From assembly GCA_017391665.1 (NCBI GenBank), contig JAFOXS010000172.1:1-8601 (forward strand): a stretch of DNA of 8,601 nucleotides, written 5' to 3'. Below are positions 1 through 5,490 of this stretch, one piece after another. Made by a program: the position numbers and the translations under genes. The DNA comes from Alistipes sp. Its GTDB lineage: Bacteria; Bacteroidota; Bacteroidia; Bacteroidales; Rikenellaceae. Within the stretch, counting starts at the first letter, position 1. The number at the start of each line of letters is the position of its first letter. The notes beneath the pieces are model-generated. The model was not told where the DNA came from, made no database searches, and worked only from the letters and a program-made list of their open reading frames with translations.

Positions 1-484
1 TATGTCACTCATCGCTGAGGGTTACACCATTGGCGAGGCTACCCTACTCTTCGAGAAGATCGAGGACGATGTTATCGAGGCACAGCTCAAGAAGTTGGCC
101 GACATCAAGGCTGCCAATGCCGCTGCTGCTGCCGCTGAGAATGTGACCGAGCAGAAGGCAGAGTGCACATTCGACGATTTCCAAAAGATGGATATCCGCG
201 TATCGACAATCCTCGAGGCCGAGAAGATTGCCAAGACCAAGAAGCTCTTGAAACTCACCGTTGACACAGGTATCGACAAGCGCACTATCGTGTCGGGTAT
301 TGCCGAGCATTTTACTCCCGAGGAGCTGGTTGGTCGTCAGGTGCTTGTTTTGGTAAACCTTGCACCTCGCGAGATGAAGGGTGTAACATCGCAGGGTATG
401 ATTCTGATGGCTGAGGATGCGAGCGGTAAGCTGGAGTTGCTCTCGCCCGAGCATAAGACAAACAATGGCGCTATCGTAGGATAG
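1..484 (+). CDS. metG: Methionyl-tRNA synthetase, C-terminal end (partial)
   Basis: This is the 3' end of a gene whose start lies left of the window; the frame is open from base 2 and ends in TAG at 482-484. The visible 160 residues begin in the last part of the anticodon-binding region (GEATLLFEKIEDD) and pass through an alanine-rich linker at visible residues about 37-52. They end in a tRNA-binding OB-fold of the EMAP-II/Trbp111 type, recognisable from FDDFQKMDIRVSTI, TIVSGIAEHFTPEELVG and LAPREMKGVTSQGMIL. In Bacteroidota this domain is fused to the C-terminus of MetG, where it assists dimerisation and tRNA binding; the enzyme charges tRNA-Met in the cytoplasm. A free-standing tRNA-binding protein is less likely because the frame continues upstream into MetG-like sequence. 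ilvE follows after 45 nt in the same direction without a clear promoter, so the two may be co-transcribed. The last base of the stop codon is the first base of a parS-like palindrome. Confidence 0.9.
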   Translation, partial: MSLIAEGYTIGEATLLFEKIEDDVIEAQLKKLADIKAANAAAAAAENVTEQKAECTFDDFQKMDIRVSTILEAEKIAKTKKLLKLTVDTGIDKRTIVSGIAEHFTPEELVGRQVLVLVNLAPREMKGVTSQGMILMAEDASGKLELLSPEHKTNNGAIVG

Positions 485-497
485 TTCCACGTGGAAC
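484..497. other. parS-like site 1 (ParB-binding palindrome)
   Basis: GTTCCACGTGGAAC is a perfect 14-bp palindrome. In 16-bp form (483-498, AGTTCCACGTGGAACA) it differs at one end base from TGTTCCACGTGGAACA, which from memory is the parS form known in Pseudomonas and a close variant of the Bacillus site TGTTTCACGTGAAACA. It starts on the last base of the metG stop codon and lies in the metG-ilvE gap. The other two copies in this window support a partition-site cluster. ParB binding is inferred. Confidence 0.75.
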
Positions 498-529
498 AAA
501 AGTAAATTAACCTTATAATCACTAAGGCT

Positions 530-1549
530 ATGAAAAATATAGATTGGAAGAATCTGGGTTTTGATTATATTCCGACCGACATCAACGTTCGCGCTTACTA
601 TAAGGATGGCGCTTGGAGCGAGTTGGAGTACACATCTGATGAGTATATTAACATGCATATGGCAACCACCTGCCTGCACTATGGTTTGGAGGCTTTCGAG
701 GGTTTGAAGGCTTTCCGCGGTGCTGATGGCAAGGTGCGTCTGTTCCGTGCCGACGAGAATGGCCGCCGTATGCAGTCTTCGGCTAAGAAGTTGTGTCTGC
801 CTGTGCCTCCATTGGAGATGTTTGTTAAGGCTTGCTACGAGGTGGTTAAGCGTAATATAGACTTCGTACCACCCTACGAGTCTGGTGCATCGTTGTATCT
901 GCGTCCCGTGCTGATTGGTACTAAGGTTGGTATCGGTGTTAAGGCGTCGCACGAGGCTATGTTCTTCGTATTCTGCTCGCCCGTAGGTCCTTACTTCAAG
1001 GGCGGTATGAAGCCTATCAAGGTGATCATCGATCGTGTTCAGGACCGTGCTGCTCCACGTGGAACAGGCGATATCAAGGCTGGCGGTAATTACGCATCGT
1101 CAATTTTCTCGGGCGAGAAGGCTCACACAATGGGCTACTCTAACGTGATGTATCTCGATGCGACCGAGCATAAGTATATCGAGGAGTGCGGTGCTGCCAA
1201 CTTCTTTGGTATCAAGGATGGCAAGTATATCACACCCAAATCACCCTCTATCCTCCCCTCAATCACCAATAAGAGCCTCCGCACTCTTGCTGAGGATATG
1301 GGCCTCAAGGTTGAGGAGCGCCCCGTTCCCGTTGAGGAGCTGGCTTCATTTGAGGAGGCTGGTGCCTGCGGTACTGCGGCTGTGATCTCTCCTATCGGCT
1401 ATGTATTCGACATCGATACCGAGGAGAAGGTAACTTATGGCGATGGTCAGACTGTAGGCGCAACCTGCAAGGCGTTGTATGATAAGTTGCAGGATATTCA
1501 GTATGGTCGATGTGAGGATAAGTTCAATTGGACTTTAGTAGTTGAATAA
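530..1549 (+). CDS. ilvE: Branched-chain amino acid aminotransferase (PLP fold type IV)
   Basis: The 339-residue protein is a full-length class IV aminotransferase. It performs the last step of leucine, isoleucine and valine synthesis, and the first of their breakdown, exchanging an amino group with glutamate in the cytoplasm. Recognisable stretches include HYGLEAFEGLKAFRG (about 50-64), PPYESGASLYLRPVLIGT, FCSPVGPYFKGG, the PLP-lysine region GTGDIKAGGNYASS with Lys183 as the likely Schiff-base lysine, EECGAANFFGI, and SPSILPSITNKSL. These fit the BCAT-II-like form common in Bacteroidota. The ATG at 530 follows an AT-rich leader with only AAGG very close to it, so there is no proper Shine-Dalgarno, as is usual in this phylum. 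No promoter consensus is visible in the short gap after metG. Codons 175-179 contain a parS-like palindrome; the Gly178 codon GGA is the only GGA among the 31 glycine codons, the rest being GGT or GGC. Confidence 0.95.
   Translation: MKNIDWKNLGFDYIPTDINVRAYYKDGAWSELEYTSDEYINMHMATTCLHYGLEAFEGLKAFRGADGKVRLFRADENGRRMQSSAKKLCLPVPPLEMFVKACYEVVKRNIDFVPPYESGASLYLRPVLIGTKVGIGVKASHEAMFFVFCSPVGPYFKGGMKPIKVIIDRVQDRAAPRGTGDIKAGGNYASSIFSGEKAHTMGYSNVMYLDATEHKYIEECGAANFFGIKDGKYITPKSPSILPSITNKSLRTLAEDMGLKVEERPVPVEELASFEEAGACGTAAVISPIGYVFDIDTEEKVTYGDGQTVGATCKALYDKLQDIQYGRCEDKFNWTLVVE
1051..1066. other. parS-like site 2, inside ilvE
   Basis: TGCTCCACGTGGAACA differs at one base from the parS form TGTTCCACGTGGAACA and is identical over 16 bp to site 3 at 1685-1700. 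It lies within codons for Ala-Pro-Arg-Gly-Thr, four residues before the likely catalytic lysine of IlvE. parS sites inside coding sequence are well known in other bacteria. The unusual GGA codon within it suggests selection on the DNA sequence itself. Confidence 0.72.
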
Positions 1550-1552
1550 ATT

Positions 1553-1685
1553 ATATTAATAAGGTGTTTTCTGCGTTACTCTTGCCCTCGCAATCCTCAT
1601 TTACGCCTTAAGTAAACTGCGGTTGCTCGAGCTTCGAAAGCCTTGAAAACCCTCTTCTTAATACAATTTATAGGAGAATATTAAT
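1553..1685. repeat. Foldable intergenic segment flanked by 8-bp direct repeats
   Basis: ATATTAAT occurs at 1553-1560 and 1678-1685, flanking a 117-bp segment in the ilvE 3' region. The segment can fold. GTTTTC (1566-1571) pairs with GAAAAC (1645-1650). Inside, GCAA and CC (1590-1596, one T bulged) pair with GGTTGC (1621-1626), and TTTAC (1600-1604) pairs with GTAAA (1612-1616). No believable gene is encoded. It could be a small non-autonomous insertion, a recurring intergenic repeat, or a structured 3' UTR. The flanking repeat is AT-rich and could be chance. Confidence 0.35.
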
Positions 1686-1700
1686 GCTCCACGTGGAACA
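1685..1700. other. parS-like site 3, next to the terminator
   Basis: TGCTCCACGTGGAACA is a 16-bp copy identical to site 2, one base from the parS form TGTTCCACGTGGAACA. It ends on the base before the terminator stem starting at 1701, between the convergent ends of ilvE and mnmG. Centre-to-centre spacing of the three sites is about 568 and 634 bp, the kind of cluster expected for a chromosomal ParB loading region. Confidence 0.75.
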
Positions 1701-1734
1701 AAAAAAGCAACTCCCAAGCGGGGGTTGCTTTTTT
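1701..1734. terminator. Bidirectional intrinsic terminator between ilvE and mnmG
   Basis: A 15-bp stem (1701-1715 with 1720-1734) closes on the 4-nt loop AAGC. It is perfect apart from one T-G wobble, with a GC-rich top (CTCCC/GGGGG) and an A6/T6 base, so it gives a U-run in either direction. It would end ilvE transcripts from the left and mnmG-operon transcripts from the right. It lies about 150 nt after the ilvE stop codon and about 100 nt beyond the mnmG stop codon. Confidence 0.9.
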
Positions 1735-1738
1735 ATTT

Positions 1739-1817
1739 ATAGGTGTTATAGGTGAAATAAGTGTTATAGAAAATCTATTATTACACCTATTTCACTTATA
1801 GCACTTATTACACTTAT
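1739..1817. repeat. Inverted array of 9-bp repeats (copy A), hairpin-forming
   Basis: Three forward units, ATAGGTGTT, ATAGGTGAA and ATAAGTGTT (1739-1765), face four inverted units, TACACCTAT, TTCACTTAT, AGCACTTAT and TACACTTAT (1782-1817), across a 16-nt spacer. The shared unit is ATARGTGNN. The three forward units pair in register with the first three inverted ones (1739-1765 with 1782-1808) through mostly Watson-Crick pairs, three G-T wobbles and a few mismatches near the loop. The spacer itself contains ATAGA/TCTAT. The array ends 14 nt before the mnmG stop codon. Function unknown: a 3' mRNA hairpin, a protein-binding array, or a dispersed intergenic repeat. Confidence 0.85.
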
Positions 1818-1831
1818 TTTATCATACTCTC

Positions 1832-3751
1832 CTACCTTCCAAATTTTATCAGCATCACATTTATGTCCGCCGGACTCACACCAGGTATTCTCGATGCCTG
1901 ACCGATGGTTTCGGGGCGGATCTTTGTAAGTTTCTGGCGTGCCTCGATGGTGAGCGCATTCATCGCCATAAAGTCGAACCCTGCGGGGATTGCTATATTC
2001 TCCAATCGGCGCAGCTTCTCGGCGAGGAGTTTTTCGCGCTCGATGTAACCTTTGTATTTGATTTGTATCTCGGCCTGCTCGATGATCTCGGCTGTGATAC
2101 CATTTTTCTCAACGAAGCGTTTTACCTTTGGCAGAGCCTCAATCAGATCGGCAAACGAAAATTCGTTACGCGAAACCAGCGCATAGAGCTTTCTGCCCTG
2201 CGAAATTGGCGGTAAATTGTGCGATTTTAAATAGCTCTCAATTTCCGTTATTTTGACACTCTGTTCGTGCGCGAATGAAATAAGCGAATCTACGAGCGAT
2301 TTTTTTTCGTCGAATTTTTGCCACTCCGCATCTGTAACGAGACCAATTTCGTGTCCGAGCGGAGTCAATCTCAGGTCGGCATTATCCTGACGAAGCAAGA
2401 TGCGATACTCGGCACGCGAGGTGAACATACGATATGGCTCATCCACACCCTTTGTCACAAGGTCATCGATCAGCACTCCGATATATGCCTCATCGCGCTT
2501 CAGCACCACTGCCTCCTCGCCTTGCAGACGACGGTGGGCGTTGATACCCGCCATTAGTCCCTGCGCTGCCGCCTCCTCATATCCCGTCGTGCCATTCACC
2601 TGACCAGCGAAGTAGAGATTTTCTATGAGCTTAGTCTCGAGCGAGTGCCTGAGCTGCGTGGGTGGGAAGTAATCATACTCGATGGCGTAGCCCGGGCGAT
2701 AGACGTGCACCTGCTCCAGACCGCGTATCTTGCGAAGGGCCGCGAGCTGAATCTCCTGCGGCAGCGACGACGAGAAACCATTTATATAATACTCGTTGGT
2801 ATCCCAACCCTCGGGCTCAAGGAAGAGCTGGTGCTGCTCCTTCTCGGCGAAGGTGCGCAGCTTATCCTCAATGCTGGGACAGTAGCGCGGGCCAATACCC
2901 TGAATCGTGCCGTTGAAGAGTGGCGAGCGGTCAAAACCTGTGCGCAGATGGTCGTGAACATCGACTGATGTATATACCAAATAACACGGCTTCTGCTCTT
3001 TAACCACTTGAGTATCAGCGGAAAAAGAAAACTTCGAAGGCTCTGCATCGCCCGGCTGAATCTCCAACTGAGAAAAATCCACCGAGCGTCCATCGATACG
3101 TGCGGGCGTACCCGTTTTCATACGTCCCACCTCGAATCCACGCTCCACGAGTGCCTCCGTGATGCCGTGTGAGGCGGCGTCACCTGCTCGGCCTCCCTCG
3201 GCATTGCGCTCGCCGCAGTGCATCAGTCCACCAAGGAATGTACCTGCTGTGAGCACTACTGCGCGGGCCTTAAACTCCACACCCATGCGTGTGCGCACAC
3301 CCGTAATGCGGGGCGTAGTGCCTTCCGTGCCCTCCTCAAAGAGCAGCTCCGTGGCGGCATCCTGCCAGATGTAGAGGTTGGGCGTGTTCTCCAGCTCGCG
3401 GCGCCACAGACGCGAAAAGAGCTCCTTGTCGCACTGCGCACGAGGGCTCCACATGGCGGCTCCCTTTGAGCGGTTGAGCATGCGGAACTGGATGGTCGAG
3501 TGGTCGGTGATGCGAGCCATACGGCCTCCCAGAGCGTCAATCTCGCGTACAATCTGACCCTTGGCCACACCACCCACGGCGGGGTTGCACGACATCGATG
3601 CCATCTTCTGCATATCCATCGTCAGCAGCAGTGTGCGCGAGCCCAGACGTGCCGCCGCCGAAGCAGCCTCGCAGCCTGCGTGACCCGCACCGATGACTAT
3701 GATGTCGTACGAGTATAAATCGTTATTTGGTTGAAATAGAGTTGTTTGCAT
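1832..3751 (-). CDS. mnmG: tRNA uridine-5-carboxymethylaminomethyl modification enzyme MnmG (GidA)
   Basis: MnmG is an FAD protein that, with the GTPase MnmE, builds the 5-carboxymethylaminomethyl group on wobble uridine 34 of certain tRNAs. The 639-residue form is close to the usual 620-630. Visible features are the dinucleotide fold GAGHAG (21-26), SCNPAVGG (54-61) followed by AKGQIVREIDALGG, TGTPARIDG (about 213-221), PRYCPSIEDK (288-297, with the conserved Cys291), the family signature FAGQVNGTTGYEEAAAQG, and a helical C-terminal domain. I chose the ATG at 3751 rather than an upstream in-frame ATG at 3778. The shorter form starts just before the FAD motif and is preceded by GGAGGAG with 5-nt spacing, an unusually strong Shine-Dalgarno for this phylum. 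The longer start lies inside ybeY. Only 2 nt separate the ybeY stop and this start, so coupled translation is likely. mnmG is often near replication origins, which fits the parS-like sites nearby. Confidence 0.96.
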   Translation of the reverse strand: MQTTLFQPNNDLYSYDIIVIGAGHAGCEAASAAARLGSRTLLLTMDMQKMASMSCNPAVGGVAKGQIVREIDALGGRMARITDHSTIQFRMLNRSKGAAMWSPRAQCDKELFSRLWRRELENTPNLYIWQDAATELLFEEGTEGTTPRITGVRTRMGVEFKARAVVLTAGTFLGGLMHCGERNAEGGRAGDAASHGITEALVERGFEVGRMKTGTPARIDGRSVDFSQLEIQPGDAEPSKFSFSADTQVVKEQKPCYLVYTSVDVHDHLRTGFDRSPLFNGTIQGIGPRYCPSIEDKLRTFAEKEQHQLFLEPEGWDTNEYYINGFSSSLPQEIQLAALRKIRGLEQVHVYRPGYAIEYDYFPPTQLRHSLETKLIENLYFAGQVNGTTGYEEAAAQGLMAGINAHRRLQGEEAVVLKRDEAYIGVLIDDLVTKGVDEPYRMFTSRAEYRILLRQDNADLRLTPLGHEIGLVTDAEWQKFDEKKSLVDSLISFAHEQSVKITEIESYLKSHNLPPISQGRKLYALVSRNEFSFADLIEALPKVKRFVEKNGITAEIIEQAEIQIKYKGYIEREKLLAEKLRRLENIAIPAGFDFMAMNALTIEARQKLTKIRPETIGQASRIPGVSPADINVMLIKFGR

Positions 3752-3753
3752 TG

Positions 3754-4191
3754 TTACTCCTCCTGCATTTGGTGCCACAGCTTAAGATACTTATCCTCCT
3801 TGCGGTGCATCTGACGTTCGGCACGGGGTGTCTTATCCTTCTGGCCACACAGATGCAGCAGGCCGTGCACCACCACGCGCAACATCTCCTCGCGCGCCGT
3901 CGAGCCATATATGCGGGCGTTGTCGGCTACGGTCTCCACGTCGATGAAGATGTCGCCACTCACCCGTCGCTCGCCCTTCAGGTCGCTGTAATCGAATGTG
4001 ATCACATCGGTGAAGTAGTCGTGACCGATGAAGTCGATGTTCATCTTGCGGTGAACCGCCGACGAACAGAATATGTAGCTTACATCGCCCAGCGTGTAGC
4101 CTTCAGCCTCGGCCACCTGCCTGAGCCACGATGCTACCGCACGCTTCTGACGCAGACGGTACGATGTTGAGTCGTTGTAGTATCTAACCAT
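3754..4191 (-). CDS. ybeY: Endoribonuclease YbeY (rRNA maturation / ribosome quality control)
   Basis: This 145-residue protein matches the YbeY/UPF0054 family of metal-dependent RNases that take part in 16S rRNA 3'-end maturation and ribosome quality control in the cytoplasm. Visible features are HDYFTDVITFDYSD (about 57-70), VSGDIFIDVETV (about 77-88) and the metal site VVHGLLHLCGQKD (107-119). The family motif HGxLHLxGYDH supplies three histidines; here the first two are present (His109, His113) but the third position is Asp119. From memory this substitution is common in Bacteroidota, so activity is probably retained. The start at 4191 gives a normal N-terminus; its leader is AT-rich with two tandem 14-bp repeats and no Shine-Dalgarno. 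The 3' end (codons Glu-Glu-stop) contains the mnmG ribosome-binding site. It lies 156 nt after the EnvC-like gene, across repeat array B. Confidence 0.93.
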   Translation of the reverse strand: MVRYYNDSTSYRLRQKRAVASWLRQVAEAEGYTLGDVSYIFCSSAVHRKMNIDFIGHDYFTDVITFDYSDLKGERRVSGDIFIDVETVADNARIYGSTAREEMLRVVVHGLLHLCGQKDKTPRAERQMHRKEDKYLKLWHQMQEE

Positions 4192-4196
4192 AATGA

Positions 4197-4224
4197 ATTC
4201 AAAATGTAAAATTCAAAATGCAAA
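4197..4224. repeat. Tandem 14-bp AT-rich direct repeat upstream of ybeY
   Basis: ATTCAAAATGTAAA (4197-4210) is followed directly by ATTCAAAATGCAAA (4211-4224), with 13 of 14 bases identical. It lies 5 bp upstream of the ybeY start and would form most of its AT-rich leader, which may aid unstructured ribosome entry. It resembles AATTCAAAAT-type simple intergenic repeats. Confidence 0.7.
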
Positions 4225-4228
4225 ATTA
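4221..4228 (-). promoter_or_regulatory. Possible -7 element for ybeY-mnmG
   Basis: On the minus strand this reads TAATTTTG, a match to the Bacteroidota -7 consensus TAnnTTTG, and would start transcription about 25 nt before ybeY. No TTTG -33 element is visible at the expected spacing, and the region is AT-rich enough for chance matches. If real, it would give ybeY-mnmG their own transcript beyond repeat array B. Confidence 0.25.
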
Positions 4229-4251
4229 TGAGCTGGAGTGGTGGGATTTTT

Positions 4252-4322
4252 ATAGGTGTAATAGGTGTTATAAGTGCCATAGTTATTACACCTGTTTCAC
4301 TTATTACACTTATAGCACTTAT
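4252..4322. repeat. Inverted array of 9-bp repeats (copy B), hairpin-forming
   Basis: This has the same architecture as copy A: three forward units, ATAGGTGTA, ATAGGTGTT and ATAAGTGCC (4252-4278), an 8-nt spacer ATAGTTAT, then four inverted units, TACACCTGT, TTCACTTAT, TACACTTAT and AGCACTTAT (4287-4322). The arms pair in register (4252-4278 with 4287-4313), with G-T wobbles where one arm has the G form and the other the T form, and mismatches mainly at the two variable positions. The inverted-unit order differs from copy A (the last two are swapped). It begins 25 nt after the EnvC-like stop codon and lies between that gene and ybeY. Confidence 0.85.
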
Positions 4323-4347
4323 TTCTTCCTGCCCCTTTCTCTCATTT

Positions 4348-5490
4348 CTATTTCTTAAAACAGTCGGCGGCGCGCATAGTCTCCTTGGGGTTGGGCGAGT
4401 AGATGCCGAATACGATGCGGTACTCGGTCTGCATCGATGTCAGGTTCACCGAGGCACCGATCACGCCTATAGTGCCATTTTTAGCCACTTTGGCGTCCTT
4501 TGCCACCGTGACGTTATCCAGTCCCGCATAGGAGGTGATATACTCTCCATGCGCCACAAAAACGTCATATTTGCCCGATATGCGGTTGCGTCTTACCTCG
4601 ACCACCTTGCCATCGTAAATCGAACGCACGGCGGCACCCTTCACTCCCGTCACAACGGCCATATTTCCCTTGTACTCCTTCACGCGGCCACCCACAACGG
4701 GCAGGTTCAGGTTCGACGTCGAGCGCGAGAACGAGGCACCCTCCGTATTACCCTTTGTCAGGCGACGCAGGGCATCGATGGCAGCATCGAGACGCTCCTC
4801 GTTTTCCATCTGCTCACGCAGAGCCTTCTGCTCGCGCGAGGTGAGCTGCTTCATCGCCTGCTCGGCCGAACGTACATCGCCCTGCAGCTTCTTGCGCTGT
4901 GCCTGCGCCTTGCCACGCACCGAATCGAGCGAGTGACGTCGCTGCGAGAGTTGCTCCTGCTGCTCGTTGAGCGCTGTGGCCAGCGAGTCGATACGATGCA
5001 GACGCTCCGAACGCAGTACGGCCATGGCGCGTATGTTGGCTATGCGGCGTGCCACATCCGTAAAACTCTCTGACGCAAGGAGATATGTTATGTAATTGTT
5101 TTGCTTGTAGTTACGATGTGCCTCGCGAACCATCTCGGCGTAGCGCTCGCGCTCCGTGGTGATCTCGGCATCGGTCTTGCGGATGAGCGAGTCGTTGAGC
5201 GTGATGTTGCGCTCGATGGAGCCTATCTCGCGCTCGGTGCGTGTGAGGAGCTGGTTGCGTGAGTTGATCTGTCGTGTGATGTTGCGCACACGCTGCTGGG
5301 CGGTGGATTTATCCTTCTTGATTGCCGAGAGTGCCTTCTCGCTCGCCTCAACCTCCTTTTCCAGCTGTTCGACGATGCGTCGCTGCTCGGCTATGCGGGC
5401 CTTCTCCTCGGCTGTCTGGGCATGAAGCATCGAGGGCAGTGCTGCGAGCAGTGCCACAAGGAGTGTCAGTATGCGGAGCGAAACTCTCAT
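4348..5490 (-). CDS. EnvC-like murein hydrolase activator (coiled coil + degenerate LytM/M23)
   Basis: This 380-residue exported protein has a signal peptide (hydrophobic stretch about 8-20, likely cut after LHA at 24). A long charged coiled coil follows (about 27-245, rich in Glu, Arg, Gln and Lys), then a C-terminal LytM/M23-like domain (about 263-372). The fold is recognisable from GAAVRSIYDGKVVEV, ITSYAGLDN and AKNGTIGVIG. The catalytic ligands are gone: no His/Asp pair precedes the GAAV strand, the YAH position reads YAG (322-323), and the HxH strand reads TEYRIVF (355-361). E. coli EnvC has this same plan and activates cell-wall amidases at the division site instead of cutting peptidoglycan. 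A similar regulatory role is inferred here; the partner is unknown. The ATG overlaps the stop codon of the upstream TPR gene (ATGA), so translation is probably coupled. I leave the symbol empty because orthology to E. coli envC is not certain. Confidence 0.88.
   Translation of the reverse strand: MRVSLRILTLLVALLAALPSMLHAQTAEEKARIAEQRRIVEQLEKEVEASEKALSAIKKDKSTAQQRVRNITRQINSRNQLLTRTEREIGSIERNITLNDSLIRKTDAEITTERERYAEMVREAHRNYKQNNYITYLLASESFTDVARRIANIRAMAVLRSERLHRIDSLATALNEQQEQLSQRRHSLDSVRGKAQAQRKKLQGDVRSAEQAMKQLTSREQKALREQMENEERLDAAIDALRRLTKGNTEGASFSRSTSNLNLPVVGGRVKEYKGNMAVVTGVKGAAVRSIYDGKVVEVRRNRISGKYDVFVAHGEYITSYAGLDNVTVAKDAKVAKNGTIGVIGASVNLTSMQTEYRIVFGIYSPNPKETMRAADCFKK

Noticed and set aside
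44..952. 302-codon open frame on the minus strand across metG and ilvE
   Set aside because: It is antisense to two clearly recognised genes, spans the intergenic parS-like site, and its translation (rich in Leu, His, Arg, Thr) resembles no domain.
1739..1817. CRISPR array
   Set aside because: The units are 9 bp, contiguous, without unique spacers, and half are inverted; there are no cas genes.
1739..1817. Intrinsic terminator for mnmG made by repeat array A
   Set aside because: The hairpin is long and AU-rich with no U-run directly after it on the minus strand; the stem at 1701-1734 is the proper terminator.
3752..3778. Longer mnmG form with nine extra residues (ATG at 3778)
   Set aside because: The extra codons lie inside ybeY, have no ribosome-binding site, and would push the FAD motif away from its usual place; the ATG at 3751 has GGAGGAG 5 nt upstream.
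4228..5073. 281-codon plus-strand open frame opposite the EnvC-like gene
   Set aside because: It runs through repeat array B and mirrors the codons of a recognised gene; the sequence is a typical antisense shadow with no recognisable motif.
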